Below the pieces are notes generated by a model that was not told where the DNA came from, did not search any database, and was given only the letters and a program-made list of their open reading frames with translations. A stretch of DNA of 64,000 bases from NCBI GenBank assembly GCA_943842505.1, contig CALTDI010000002.1, positions 62,001-126,000 on the forward strand, in the 5' to 3' direction. Every line of letters starts with the position of its first letter. Position 1 is the stretch's first letter. Below, piece after piece: positions 35,557-45,186 of the stretch. The stretch comes from an uncultured Pseudomonadales bacterium (lineage in GTDB: Bacteria; Pseudomonadota; Gammaproteobacteria; Pseudomonadales; Pseudohongiellaceae). Position numbers and translations under genes: made by a program.

Positions 35557-37530
35557 ATGGCAGGAAAATGGCAGCTTAAAGATCACGAAGCGGAGCGGGC
35601 GATGTTCAGCCGCCGCCTTGTCGTGGCTGCCGTATTTGTCCTGTTGCTGTTTGCTGCGCTGATCATGAAGTTAGTCAATCTTCAGGTCTCCCAGTATGAC
35701 TATTTCTCCGCTAGATCTGATGGTAATCGACTCCATTCTCAGTATGTGCCACCGGCGCGAGGATTGATCTTCGATAATAGAGGCAAGCTGCTTGCCGACA
35801 ATCAACCGATTTTCAATTTAACAATTGTGCGTGAGCAGGTAGAAGATCTTGAGATAACTCTCGACTATCTGGATACATTAATCGACCTCTCCGATGACGA
35901 GAGAGAGCAGTTTGCCAATCGACTTCGAAGAAACCGTGTGCCATTTTCTTCGGTTCCATTGCGTTATGTGCTTAGCGATGCGGAAAAATCCAGAGTTGCG
36001 GTTAATAGTTATAAGTTGCCGGGTGTGGCGATAGAGCCACAGTTTGTTCGGCAGTATCCCCTTGCCGATCTTACCGCGCATTCGGTTGGCTATGTGTCGG
36101 AAATCAATCGAGCCGAATTGGATTCTCTCGACGATGAAGAGCGAGAGAATTATGGTGGTACAAACCACATTGGCAAAACCGGAGTAGAAAGAACCTACGA
36201 AGACTTGCTGCACGGAACCGTGGGTTATGAAATCGTAGAGAAGAACAATAGAGGTCAGGTCATGCGTAGACTTGATCGCACCGACCCTATCGCGGGTAAA
36301 AATATATCTTTGTATTTAGACAGCCAGCTGCAAATTGCAGCCGAGGAGGCGCTCGGTGATTTTCGCGGTGCTGTGGTAGCCATCGACCCGAACACCGGCG
36401 GCATCCTGGCGATGGTCAGCAAGCCTGGCTTCGACCCGAACCTTTTCGTGACGGGAATAAGCAGCAAGAACTATGGCGTTCTGGTTACCGATAATATTAA
36501 TACACCGCTCTTCGATAGGTCGACGAATCCCTACCCACCTGGCTCAACTGTTAAACCGTTTTTAGGGTTGGGCGGCTTGCATCATGAGCTGGTTGACTAT
36601 GAGTTTACTATTGAGGATCCGGGCTATTTCCGTTTGCCCGGAGTAAGTTATCGCTGGGGTGACTACACTCTGAGAACTGCGATTGGGGGTGGCCACGGTC
36701 ACACAGATCTGCAGAAGGCAATCTATCAATCCTGTGACACATTCTTTTACGATCTAGGCAACCGCATGGGCATTGATACCATGCACGGTTTTATGTCGCA
36801 GTTTGGTTTCGGCCAGAATTTCGCAGTCGATATAAATTATGCCAGAACCGGCGTACTGCCATCCCGTGACTGGAAGCGAGCGACCAGAGGCGAGCCCTGG
36901 TATCCGGGTGACACCATTAATTCGTCTATAGGGCAGGGTTATATGTGGGCAACACCGTTGCAGCTTGCGACGGCTGCCTCGATTATGGCTAATAAAGGCA
37001 AGGTGATTCAGCCGAGAATGTTGAAAGCCGTCGATGGCGTGCCCTATGAGCCGGTAATCAATGACCCTGTTGCCGATGTCGTAGTGAATGATCCGGACTA
37101 CTGGCGCTATATCGAAGAGTCTATGTCCATGGTTGTGCACCGTGCATATAACGACGTGTTTCGTGAATACGGAACAGCCTATGAAGCCATAGCTATGGCC
37201 GACAGAGAGATGCCTTATAAGATGGCGGGTAAATCGGGCTCTGCGCAGGTGGTTGGTATAAGTCAGGAAATTATGCAAAGTGAAGACATCAATGTGTCAG
37301 ACCTAAACAAGGATCATGCCTTGTTCATATCCTATGCGCCTGCAGAAAACCCAAGTATTAAGCCACAGATCGCTATAGCCGTATTCGTAGAGAATGGTGA
37401 GCACGGCAGTAGTGTGGCGGGCCCCATCGCGAAGGCAGTTACAGATGCCTACCTACTGGATATTCTTCAAATTGACTTCGCAGCCCTGAATTCTGGCGGC
37501 GATGAACTGCTTTCACTGGTCGATGAATAG
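35557..37530 (+). CDS. mrdA: Penicillin-binding protein 2 (elongasome transpeptidase)
   Basis: 657 residues. One N-terminal transmembrane helix (about 22-42), a pedestal domain with ARGLIFDNRGKLLADN, and a transpeptidase domain. Active-site motifs: Ser330-x-x-Lys333 (PGSTVKPF), the SxN-type motif at SCDTFF, and KSGSAQV in place of the commoner KTGTAQ. With RodA it synthesises side-wall peptidoglycan in rod-shaped cells. A 212-bp gap separates it from rlmH and contains an imperfect CACCTGT/ACAGGTG inverted repeat. rodA overlaps its 3' end. Confidence 0.96.
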   Translation: MAGKWQLKDHEAERAMFSRRLVVAAVFVLLLFAALIMKLVNLQVSQYDYFSARSDGNRLHSQYVPPARGLIFDNRGKLLADNQPIFNLTIVREQVEDLEITLDYLDTLIDLSDDEREQFANRLRRNRVPFSSVPLRYVLSDAEKSRVAVNSYKLPGVAIEPQFVRQYPLADLTAHSVGYVSEINRAELDSLDDEERENYGGTNHIGKTGVERTYEDLLHGTVGYEIVEKNNRGQVMRRLDRTDPIAGKNISLYLDSQLQIAAEEALGDFRGAVVAIDPNTGGILAMVSKPGFDPNLFVTGISSKNYGVLVTDNINTPLFDRSTNPYPPGSTVKPFLGLGGLHHELVDYEFTIEDPGYFRLPGVSYRWGDYTLRTAIGGGHGHTDLQKAIYQSCDTFFYDLGNRMGIDTMHGFMSQFGFGQNFAVDINYARTGVLPSRDWKRATRGEPWYPGDTINSSIGQGYMWATPLQLATAASIMANKGKVIQPRMLKAVDGVPYEPVINDPVADVVVNDPDYWRYIEESMSMVVHRAYNDVFREYGTAYEAIAMADREMPYKMAGKSGSAQVVGISQEIMQSEDINVSDLNKDHALFISYAPAENPSIKPQIAIAVFVENGEHGSSVAGPIAKAVTDAYLLDILQIDFAALNSGGDELLSLVDE

Positions 37531-38671
37531 TCAAGACTTCATACGACAGTCCGATGGCCTCGATTCCAAGACCAGATACCATAAATCTATCTGGCGAACC
37601 ATCCATACCGATCCTCCGCTTCTAGTCGGAATTTCCCTGCTCTGCGGATTCGGCCTTTTAGTCTTGTTCAGTGCAAGCGGTGGCGATGTCCCCGTAGTGC
37701 AAAGACAGGCGCTAACGATGGTCGTCGGCCTGGTAGTCATGTTTATCGTCGCGCAATTCAATGTGCACTTCTTCCGACAGTGGGCGCCTACGCTTTATGC
37801 TGCGGGTCTTGGCCTGCTGGCTCTGGTATTAGTAGCTGGGGTCGAGGCAAACGGAGCGAAGAGTTGGCTGGACTTACCCGGTCTGCCTAGTTTTCAGCCC
37901 TCGGAGCTAATGAAATTTGTAGTGCCCATGCTGATGGCTTGGTATCTCGCGAGTCGGCCGCTGCCACCGAGGTTCAAGCATCTGTTTTGGTCTGCCGTGA
38001 TGATATTGGTTCCGGCGGGTTTGATTATAGTTCAGAACGATACCGGCACGGCGATCATGGTCACTATGTCTGGAATCTTTGTGATATTACTTGCAGGCAT
38101 ACGCTGGCGTATTGTTATCGCAGGGTTTATAGCGCTGCTTCTGGCGTCTCCGGCGTGGTACATCTTCCTTGCTCAGGAGCACCAGAAGAACAGGATACTG
38201 ACGTTTTGGGATCCCTATAGAGACCCTACCGGTGCCGGCTATAATATTATTCAATCGCAGATAGCTATAGGCTCGGGCGGTATCTATGGCAAGGGCTACG
38301 GTGAGGGCGCGCAGTCCCATCTGGACTTTATTCCTGAGAGTAATACCGACTTCATTCTCGCGGTGTTGGCGGAGGAGTTTGGCCTACTGGGTATACTGTT
38401 TCTGATTTTGATGTACTTGTTCGTGCTCATCCGAGGCAGTTACATCGCCTACGCTGCAAACGACATGTTTAGTCGTTTGCTTGCGGGTAGCATCACGCTT
38501 ACCTTCTTCTTCTATGTGTTCGTTAATATGGCGATGGTCTCGGGCCTGCTGCCTGTGATCGGGCTGCCACTGCCGTTAATGAGTCGAGGGGGCACGTCGG
38601 TGGTCACGCTTTTTATCGGGTTTGGTCTATTAATGTCGATTCAGACTCATGGTCGCAGCAAATCCATCTAA
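37502..38671 (+). CDS. mrdB: RodA, SEDS-family peptidoglycan glycosyltransferase
   Basis: 389 residues (382 if it starts at ATG 37523). About ten transmembrane segments; SEDS signatures include GAKSWLDLPGLPSFQPSELMK, QNDTGTAIMV, QSQIAIGSGGIYGKGYGEG, PESNTDFILAVLAEE and GLPLPLMSRGGTS. It polymerises glycan strands in partnership with PBP2. The gene overlaps mrdA by 8 to 29 bp depending on the start. In E. coli and Pseudomonas relatives mltB or rlpA follows; here mltB is absent. Confidence 0.95.
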   Translation: MNCFHWSMNSQDFIRQSDGLDSKTRYHKSIWRTIHTDPPLLVGISLLCGFGLLVLFSASGGDVPVVQRQALTMVVGLVVMFIVAQFNVHFFRQWAPTLYAAGLGLLALVLVAGVEANGAKSWLDLPGLPSFQPSELMKFVVPMLMAWYLASRPLPPRFKHLFWSAVMILVPAGLIIVQNDTGTAIMVTMSGIFVILLAGIRWRIVIAGFIALLLASPAWYIFLAQEHQKNRILTFWDPYRDPTGAGYNIIQSQIAIGSGGIYGKGYGEGAQSHLDFIPESNTDFILAVLAEEFGLLGILFLILMYLFVLIRGSYIAYAANDMFSRLLAGSITLTFFFYVFVNMAMVSGLLPVIGLPLPLMSRGGTSVVTLFIGFGLLMSIQTHGRSKSI

Positions 38672-38882
38672 GCCTCTGATATAATTGGGTTTAAATTATT
38701 TCTGCGCAGGTAAAATGGGATTTGAAGGCTATTTATAGGCTACTCAGCGGCTCAGATCCGCTGAAGTGGTTAAATGAATTGTCAGATCGGACGCTATTCT
38801 TCAGGTGTCCCTGATTTTTCAGGCTATTTTGGCAGGACTGCTATTCCGACAATTTAGCGATTACACCCATACGGAATTACAA

Positions 38883-39749
38883 ATGAATGCGAATTTACTA
38901 AAGGTTTCGATAGTCACTCCGGTTTTGTTGGCCTTATGGGCCTGCAGCTCGGCGCCTGCGCCGGCTCCTGAATCGCCAAATAAGGGCCGTTACAGCATAC
39001 AGCAGGATCGGGCACCGACACGAAACGTCGATCTCTCGGCAATTCCGGATGTAGTGCCAGAACCTCTCAACCGCACAATGGCGGGCAATCGCAGTCCGTA
39101 TTCGGTGCTGGGTAAGAGCTACCGTGTTCTGCCCACCGAAGAGGGTTATTCTGAGAGAGGCGTAGCCTCGTGGTATGGCGAAAAGTTTCACGGACACAGG
39201 ACGTCCAATGGTGAGGTATTCGATATGTATCAAGTATCTGCCGCACACAAGTCTTTGCCGATTCCCAGCTTCTTGCGCGTGACAAACCTTGATAATAATA
39301 GAAGCATTATAGTCAGGGTGAATGACAGAGGTCCTTTTCACGGAGACAGAATCGTCGACCTCTCTTACGCGGCGGCATTAAAGCTTGGCTATGCGGATAG
39401 GGGAACTGCCCGGGTCCAACTAGAGTCGGTAGTAGCAAGTGGAATTTCTCGTGACCGCGGAGCAAGCGTCGCTAGCTCTAACGCAAGCGATACACTGCAG
39501 TTAAGTTCTGCCGCAAGCAAATATCTACAGGTAGGGGCATTTTCGGAACTAAGTGCGGCGCAAGAAGTCTCAAATCAAGTGGAAGAAATTACCAGTTTGC
39601 CCGTGTTTATTCGTACCGTGAATACATCGAATAACAAAGTTCTACATCGAGTTAGAGTCGGCCCAATTTCTGATCCTGGTCAAATCCGACGAGTTAGCCA
39701 AAGTGTTGTTGCTGCTAACCTGGGAAGTCCGTACACTGTAACTGAATAG
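38883..39749 (+). CDS. rlpA: RlpA septal-ring lipoprotein, lytic transglycosylase
   Basis: 288 residues from ATG 38883, chosen because a lipoprotein signal follows (LLALWACSS, Cys at about residue 21); an earlier GTG/TTG-type start would bury it. The double-psi beta-barrel domain (about 90-185) has GVASWYGEKFHGHRTSNGE, the catalytic-site Asp in RVNDRGPFHGDRIVDLS and AALKLGYADRG. The C-terminal SPOR domain (about 210-288) binds denuded septal glycan. In Pseudomonas RlpA cuts naked strands during separation. Confidence 0.92.
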   Translation: MNANLLKVSIVTPVLLALWACSSAPAPAPESPNKGRYSIQQDRAPTRNVDLSAIPDVVPEPLNRTMAGNRSPYSVLGKSYRVLPTEEGYSERGVASWYGEKFHGHRTSNGEVFDMYQVSAAHKSLPIPSFLRVTNLDNNRSIIVRVNDRGPFHGDRIVDLSYAAALKLGYADRGTARVQLESVVASGISRDRGASVASSNASDTLQLSSAASKYLQVGAFSELSAAQEVSNQVEEITSLPVFIRTVNTSNNKVLHRVRVGPISDPGQIRRVSQSVVAANLGSPYTVTE

Positions 39750-39850
39750 CCATAAAGCTTACGCTATATCCAGGTTACAGCCGCGACCAGTTTCATCAAT
39801 TGATTCGTCATTTCTCAACTCAACACACTTTAAATCGAGACGGATTTTTT

Positions 39851-41056
39851 ATGTCATCTTTTTCTATTGCAACATCATCTAAGAATAATCCGCCACGATC
39901 GAGAGCGCTCTCGCTACTCTTAGTGGTCTTCATACTTGCCAGCAATTTCAGTTTTGCGGCCCCCGCTATAATTCCAAGGCCTCCGGAGATCGCTGCCACT
40001 AGCTATATTCTCCTGGATGCAAAGACCGGCCAAGTTCTTATTGAAGAGAATGCAGATGAAGCGCTTCCCCCGGCCAGCCTTACCAAAATAATGACCGCCT
40101 ACGTAGTAACGGAAGAAATTCTAAGTGGCAATCTTGCGCTCTCCGATGAGGTGCATATCAGTGAGAAAGCTTGGCGCATGGAAGGGTCCAAGATGTTCGT
40201 TGGTGTGGATACTCAGGTTGAGGTAGAAGACTTGCTGCGCGGCATCATAATCCAGTCTGGCAACGATGCCAGCGTAGCCATGGCGGAGCATATTGCCGGT
40301 AGTGAAGAAGCCTTTGCCGACATGATGAATCAGTACGCCGAAGTTTTGGGTCTATCGCAAACATTTTTCATGAATGCCAGTGGCCTGGACACCGAGCTCT
40401 ACTACAACACGATGTCCGCGCGAGATCTGGCGACCCTGGCTCAGGCTACGATCACTCGACATGCTGAGTTCTATCCGATGTATGCGGAGCGCGAGTTTAC
40501 CTACAACGATATTCGCCAATCGAATCGGAATACCTTGCTGTTTCGCGACCGCAATGTCGATGGCATGAAAACAGGGTGGACCGATGCCGCCGGTTACTGT
40601 CTGGTAGCCTCTGCCGAGCGTGACGGGATGCGTCTTATTTCTGTTGTCATGGGAACCGCGAGTGAAGAAGCGCGAGCGATAGAGACACAAAAATTGCTGA
40701 CTTACGGATTCCGTTACTACGAGACTCATAAGCTGTATGACTCCAATCAGGTGCTAACTAATGTGCCGGTTTACTCCGGCGCGTTGAACGCGGTAGATCT
40801 TGGTATCGAAGATGAGGTCTATATTACTATCCCCCGAGGGCAGGCTGAGTCGATGACGGCGACGGTAGACGTCGATGAGATTATTCGAGCACCGCTGAGC
40901 GATAGGCAGATCATGGGGGAGGTGCGGGTAGTGCTGGACAATAACATACTCTATCAGGGCGATGTGGTCTCCATGCAGGCGGTTGAGCAGGGCGGTATAC
41001 TCAAACGTTTCGTCGACTGGATTACCTTGCTATTCAGCAATATGTTCTCGGGTTAG
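39851..41056 (+). CDS. dacA: D-alanyl-D-alanine carboxypeptidase (PBP5/6 family)
   Basis: 401 residues from ATG 39851; the signal peptide follows (ALSLLLVVFILASNFSFAAP). Active-site motifs: Ser76-Leu-Thr-Lys79 (PPASLTKIM), SGN (IIQSGNDAS) and KTG (DGMKTGWTDAAGYC). A C-terminal beta domain and an amphipathic membrane-binding tail (FVDWITLLFSNMFSG) are present. It removes the last D-Ala from stem peptides at the periplasmic face. ybeD begins 4 bp later. Confidence 0.96.
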   Translation: MSSFSIATSSKNNPPRSRALSLLLVVFILASNFSFAAPAIIPRPPEIAATSYILLDAKTGQVLIEENADEALPPASLTKIMTAYVVTEEILSGNLALSDEVHISEKAWRMEGSKMFVGVDTQVEVEDLLRGIIIQSGNDASVAMAEHIAGSEEAFADMMNQYAEVLGLSQTFFMNASGLDTELYYNTMSARDLATLAQATITRHAEFYPMYAEREFTYNDIRQSNRNTLLFRDRNVDGMKTGWTDAAGYCLVASAERDGMRLISVVMGTASEEARAIETQKLLTYGFRYYETHKLYDSNQVLTNVPVYSGALNAVDLGIEDEVYITIPRGQAESMTATVDVDEIIRAPLSDRQIMGEVRVVLDNNILYQGDVVSMQAVEQGGILKRFVDWITLLFSNMFSG

Positions 41057-41060
41057 TTAT

Positions 41061-41351
41061 ATGCCAAAAGAGCCAGATGGACCTGAGGAGCAAGAAGCGC
41101 CAAAGATAGAGTTCCCTTGCCTATACCCGATTAAAATAATTGGTGTGGCGAGTATCGAATTTCATAAGGAAGTTGTTACGACAGTTGAGAAACACACCGG
41201 CAAGATCTCCGAAGATCTCATAGAATTACAGCCCAGTAAGAAAAGCACGTATGTCTCCGTAAGAATAACGATCGCCGCCACAGGCGTAGATCAGTTACAA
41301 AACATCTTCAATGACCTCAAAACCATCGAAAGTGTGAAGATGGTCCTATAG
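41061..41351 (+). CDS. ybeD: YbeD/DUF493 family protein
   Basis: 96 residues from ATG 41061. Small ACT-like alpha/beta protein: EFPCLYPIKIIGVAS, VTTVEKHTG, YVSVRITIAATGVDQLQNIF. It is conserved between dacA and lipB in gammaproteobacteria, and is often described as a putative lipoate-regulatory protein without firm proof. Spacing to dacA is 4 bp and to lipB 1 bp. Confidence 0.93.
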   Translation: MPKEPDGPEEQEAPKIEFPCLYPIKIIGVASIEFHKEVVTTVEKHTGKISEDLIELQPSKKSTYVSVRITIAATGVDQLQNIFNDLKTIESVKMVL

Positions 41352-41352
41352 G

Positions 41353-42051
41353 GTGCTGCTCGCTGATTATAAGCACTTCAAAGCCGAAACCAAGTCGGGC
41401 GAGGATCAGGCGCAGCCACCCTTAGTCGTGCGCAGGCTGGGCTTGCAGGAATATCAGCCAATCTGGAAGTCCATGCGTTATCTGGTGGAGCAGGCTGCTG
41501 AGGATCGCGCTGACGAAGTCTGGTTGCTGAGTCACAAGCCGGTTTTTACTCAGGGCCAGGCAGGAAAGGCTGAGCATGTCTTAAATCCGGCTCCCATTCC
41601 CGTGGTTCAAATAGATCGAGGTGGTCAGGTAACCTATCATGGCCCAGGCCAGCTGGTTGTTTACCTGTTACTGAATGTCAGGCGCCGTAATATGGGCGTG
41701 CGCGATCTCGTTGACCTTATTGAGTTGGCGATCATCCAGACTTTGCAGGAATTTGGTATAGCGGCGAGTGGCAAAGCGAAGGCTCCCGGTGTCTATGTTA
41801 ATGATGCTAAAATAGCTGCCTTGGGTTTGCGCATACGCAGAGGCTGGAGCTATCACGGACTTAGCCTCAATGTGCAGATGGACTTGGAGCCATTTTCGCG
41901 TATTAACCCCTGCGGTTTTGAAAACCTGGCGGTTACACAGGTTGCCGACCATGTGCCTGATACTGGGATGTTAATGCAGAGGGTGAGCAAGGTGCTCAGC
42001 AACAAATTATTAGATGCGCTAGGCTATCTCGAATATAACGAATCCGATTGA
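41353..42051 (+). CDS. lipB: Octanoyl-ACP:protein N-octanoyltransferase
   Basis: 232 residues. It transfers octanoyl from ACP to the E2/H apo-proteins. The catalytic Lys is in VNDAKIAALGLRIRRG and the acyl-thioester Cys in INPCGFENLAVTQ. Also visible: VVQIDRGGQVTYHGPGQLV. GTG start one base after ybeD, so strongly coupled. Its product is the substrate of LipA, encoded 16 bp downstream. Confidence 0.95.
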   Translation: MLLADYKHFKAETKSGEDQAQPPLVVRRLGLQEYQPIWKSMRYLVEQAAEDRADEVWLLSHKPVFTQGQAGKAEHVLNPAPIPVVQIDRGGQVTYHGPGQLVVYLLLNVRRRNMGVRDLVDLIELAIIQTLQEFGIAASGKAKAPGVYVNDAKIAALGLRIRRGWSYHGLSLNVQMDLEPFSRINPCGFENLAVTQVADHVPDTGMLMQRVSKVLSNKLLDALGYLEYNESD

Positions 42052-42067
42052 GTGAGAATTAATCTAC

Positions 42068-43030
42068 ATGGCTGACAGAGAGCGAAGAAACGTTTTAGTT
42101 GAAGGAGAGAAGCTTCGAGGCGCTGACAAAGTTCGTCGCATTCCGGTGAAGGTGATCCCCACCACTGAGCTTCTCAGTAAGCCAGATTGGATTCGTGTAA
42201 AGATCCCTGCCTCATCTAAAATAAACCATATTAAGCAGAAGCTAAGAGAGCACAAACTGGCATCGGTCTGTGAAGAAGCATCCTGTCCAAATCTTGGGGA
42301 ATGTTTTAGTAACGGTACCGCGACATTTATGATTATGGGAGACATCTGCACTCGGCGTTGCCCATTTTGCGATGTGGCCCATGGCAAACCCAAGCCTCTG
42401 TATGAGAATGAACCTACAGAACTCGCCGCAGCCATCAGTGAGATGGGTCTGAGTTATGTGGTGATCACCTCGGTAGACCGTGATGATCTGAAAGACAGTG
42501 GGGCGCGCCATTTTGCGAATTGCATAAGCGAGACGCGCAGATTAAACCCCGAAATCAAGGTTGAGGTGCTAGTGCCTGATTTTCGCGGCAGGATGGATAT
42601 TGCGCTGGAGATCCTCAAAGACAGTCCGCCCGACGTATTCAATCATAATCTTGAAACCGTACCCAGGTTATATAAACAGGCCAGGCCGGGAGCAGATTAT
42701 GCCTGGTCGCTAGAACTGCTTAAGAGATATAAAGCGCTGAAGCCAGAGGTGACAACGAAGTCGGGCTTGATGCTAGGGCTGGGCGAGACTCTGGATGAAG
42801 TGAAACAAGTCATGGTCGATCTTTATGAGCACAACATTGACATGGTGACTCTCGGTCAGTACCTGCAGCCATCTAGAGATCATCTTAAGGTAGAGCGCTT
42901 CGTCCATCCCGATGAATTCGAAGAGCTGCGCGTCTATGGTGAGAGCCTAGGTTTTAAACATGTGGCCAGTGGACCCTTGGTAAGATCTTCTTATCATGCG
43001 GATAAACAGGCTCATGGCGAGCAAATTTAG
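42068..43030 (+). CDS. lipA: Lipoyl synthase
   Basis: 320 residues. Radical-SAM enzyme inserting two sulfurs into the octanoyl chain. Auxiliary cluster motif [12 protein letters not shown], radical-SAM motif [10 protein letters not shown] and the C-terminal serine ligand in VRSSYHAD are all present. Landmarks [15 protein letters not shown] and [11 protein letters not shown]. It ends the elongasome/lipoate block. Confidence 0.97.
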   Translation: MADRERRNVLVEGEKLRGADKVRRIPVKVIPTTELLSKPDWIRVKIPASSKINHIKQKLREHKLASVCEEASCPNLGECFSNGTATFMIMGDICTRRCPFCDVAHGKPKPLYENEPTELAAAISEMGLSYVVITSVDRDDLKDSGARHFANCISETRRLNPEIKVEVLVPDFRGRMDIALEILKDSPPDVFNHNLETVPRLYKQARPGADYAWSLELLKRYKALKPEVTTKSGLMLGLGETLDEVKQVMVDLYEHNIDMVTLGQYLQPSRDHLKVERFVHPDEFEELRVYGESLGFKHVASGPLVRSSYHADKQAHGEQI

Positions 43031-43067
43031 ATTCGCCAGCGCCGTTCAGTATTGTTCTTAGGCAGTC

Positions 43068-43808
43068 ATGAATACCAACATAAGAAAAATAATTATCTGC
43101 ATTGCAGCGCTTCTCGTCGCTGTAGCAACTGTCGTGTTTATTGCGCAGAATCCTGCTCGAATTGGCAGTGAGCCCCTGTTTGTTCGCGCCGCGCTCCTGT
43201 CGCTAGTCATCGTTGCGGCGCTCATCGCGGCCTACCCCTTCAATCCCCTGTTTTCAGGCAAGCCCGGCACCTATGCCGCCGCTGTCTGCATGCCAGCTAT
43301 TGTGCCGGTTCTGGTCTACTATTTTGTTCTACTGCCCCAGCAAGCAGGAGTGGGAATTAGTGCAGAGCAGGTAACTAGTGAAATGATTACCGATAGCTCA
43401 AGTAATGGAATTATCGAGGTGGGCTTTAGCTACCCGATCTATACGCCAGCTCTGCGGGTTAGCAATCTTGAGCTGTTTACCAAGCAGGTTAATGTGTTCA
43501 TGAGAATGACGGACGCCAACGGTGAGGCGGCCTTGTTTAGAGCGGTGAGAACCCGTATCCCGGGTTCAAGCCTGAGCGTCGAGTCTACGGTGCAGGGCAT
43601 GTTGAGTGAATCTGATGGCTATGAGTTTATTCCCCTGCAGATACCCCCGGCCAGCAGCATTACCACGCGCGTTGCTTTCATTATCAGTAATCTCGACAAC
43701 GGGTCTAATTTTACCGATGCACTGAGCAAAGCGACTCAAGCCCAATTTGAGTTGCGCGACCCGGAAACCGGAGAGCTGCTCCTTGAGTTTCCTCTCAATC
43801 CGATCTAG
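43068..43808 (+). CDS. Orphan membrane protein
   Basis: I do not recognise this 246-residue protein. Three hydrophobic helices lie in the first ~90 residues (ICIAALLVAVATVVFIAQ, ALLSLVIVAALIAAYPF, VCMPAIVPVLVYYFVLLP). A predicted periplasmic beta-rich domain follows (about 95-246). It is 37 bp after lipA and may be cotranscribed. It shares a CTAG with the converging gene, where both stops overlap. Confidence 0.6.
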   Translation: MNTNIRKIIICIAALLVAVATVVFIAQNPARIGSEPLFVRAALLSLVIVAALIAAYPFNPLFSGKPGTYAAAVCMPAIVPVLVYYFVLLPQQAGVGISAEQVTSEMITDSSSNGIIEVGFSYPIYTPALRVSNLELFTKQVNVFMRMTDANGEAALFRAVRTRIPGSSLSVESTVQGMLSESDGYEFIPLQIPPASSITTRVAFIISNLDNGSNFTDALSKATQAQFELRDPETGELLLEFPLNPI

Positions 43809-45025
43809 TTCATTGCAAGATTTTGAGTGCGCTTCGAGCCTGCGATAAGAAGCAGGGGTAGCGCTAGCGCCGAATTGCCAATCAGCAGCGCCGTCATTAG
43901 CGGGCCTAGATCAAGCAACAGCAGAAAGGGCATTAGAAATACCAACCTGACTATTTCCAATGTCAGGGCAAACTCCCTTCCCTCTAGGGAAGTCCCATGT
44001 ACAAAGAACGAGAAGAAAAGATAAGTTACGACGGCGCTTAGCAGCAAGTAATTGAGAGACCCCGCGCTGAGCAAGACCGCAAGGCTTAGCGCGACGGTGA
44101 GCGTAAACTGGATCGCCGTATAGATCAGGCTGAAGCGTGAGATTTCTGGGTCGAATTTCTGAGTAAGGTCGGCCGACTTGCCCTCGAGTTTGCAATGACT
44201 CTGCTGTGTGTCGGCGCGCCATCCAGGCGGCTTGAATAGTAGTTTCAGCTTATTGAGTGCCCCGGGCATGGCGTAGAAGTCCAGGATGAGGCGCCAGTAA
44301 ACGTGTACATTTGCCCACACGGGGTTCCAGCTATTCAACGGTTTGCGTAAGCCAAAGGCAACGGGCTCTTCTGCCAGCTCCTCCTGAAAGCTCCCAAAAA
44401 TCCTGTCCCAAAGAATGAAGACGCCGCCGTAGTTTTTGTCTACATAGACCTTGTTGCGGCCATGATGAACTCTATGATTCGAAGGCGAAACGAATATCCA
44501 TTCAAAGGGACCGAGCTTGGGGACATGCTCGGTATGAACCCAGAACTGATAGATTAGATTCAGACTCACGACGGTAAATAGAACTTCCGCTGGAAAACCC
44601 GTAAAGAAAAAAGGCAGGTAGAACAGGAAGCCATAGAAATCGATGCTGGTTTGACGCAGCGCTGTGCTTAGGTTGAAGTCTTCGCTCTGGTGATGTGCGA
44701 CATGGGAGCCCCAGAATAAGGCAACTTCATGACCCAGACGATGCTTCCAATAGTAGGCAAAGTCATACAGCAGGAAACAACTGATCCAAACCCAGAGTGC
44801 TTGGTCCGGCAGCTGTGCGAGTTGATATCTGGCGACAATAATTTCGTAGACTGTTCCGGAAAAGCCAAGAATAACAAGGCCTTGGAGGCGGCTTAGACTG
44901 CCCATAGAGATGTTGTTAATGCTGTCGTTGAGCCTGTAGGTGTTTTTGCCGCGCACGATCCCATAGGCTAACTCGATGAAAATCAGCAGAAAGAAAAACG
45001 GGATGGCTGCCAGAATGAGGTCCAT
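43805..45025 (-). CDS. Sterol desaturase / fatty acid hydroxylase superfamily membrane protein
   Basis: 406 residues with several transmembrane helices. The histidine boxes of the di-iron membrane hydroxylases are present: HRLGHEV, SHVAHHQSED, and HTEHVPK with SNHRVHHGRN. The closest general architecture is the alkylglycerol-monooxygenase/sterol-desaturase-like bacterial group, with extra C-terminal membrane segments. The true substrate (a lipid, carotenoid or sterol-like compound) is unknown. No sterol genes are nearby. Confidence 0.85.
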   Translation of the reverse strand: MDLILAAIPFFFLLIFIELAYGIVRGKNTYRLNDSINNISMGSLSRLQGLVILGFSGTVYEIIVARYQLAQLPDQALWVWISCFLLYDFAYYWKHRLGHEVALFWGSHVAHHQSEDFNLSTALRQTSIDFYGFLFYLPFFFTGFPAEVLFTVVSLNLIYQFWVHTEHVPKLGPFEWIFVSPSNHRVHHGRNKVYVDKNYGGVFILWDRIFGSFQEELAEEPVAFGLRKPLNSWNPVWANVHVYWRLILDFYAMPGALNKLKLLFKPPGWRADTQQSHCKLEGKSADLTQKFDPEISRFSLIYTAIQFTLTVALSLAVLLSAGSLNYLLLSAVVTYLFFSFFVHGTSLEGREFALTLEIVRLVFLMPFLLLLDLGPLMTALLIGNSALALPLLLIAGSKRTQNLAMN

Positions 45026-45186
45026 GGGATTTAGTTTACCTTAGAACAGGGCTGGATATTAAATGGATGGCCACAATTTCTGCAAAACGCGGTATTATTC
45101 GCAGCCATTGTCTGGCACAAGCCCAGTTGGCATATACCTACCTGGGGCTGGCCTAGGACAAGCATAATTTCAGGAGATCGGTCGAT

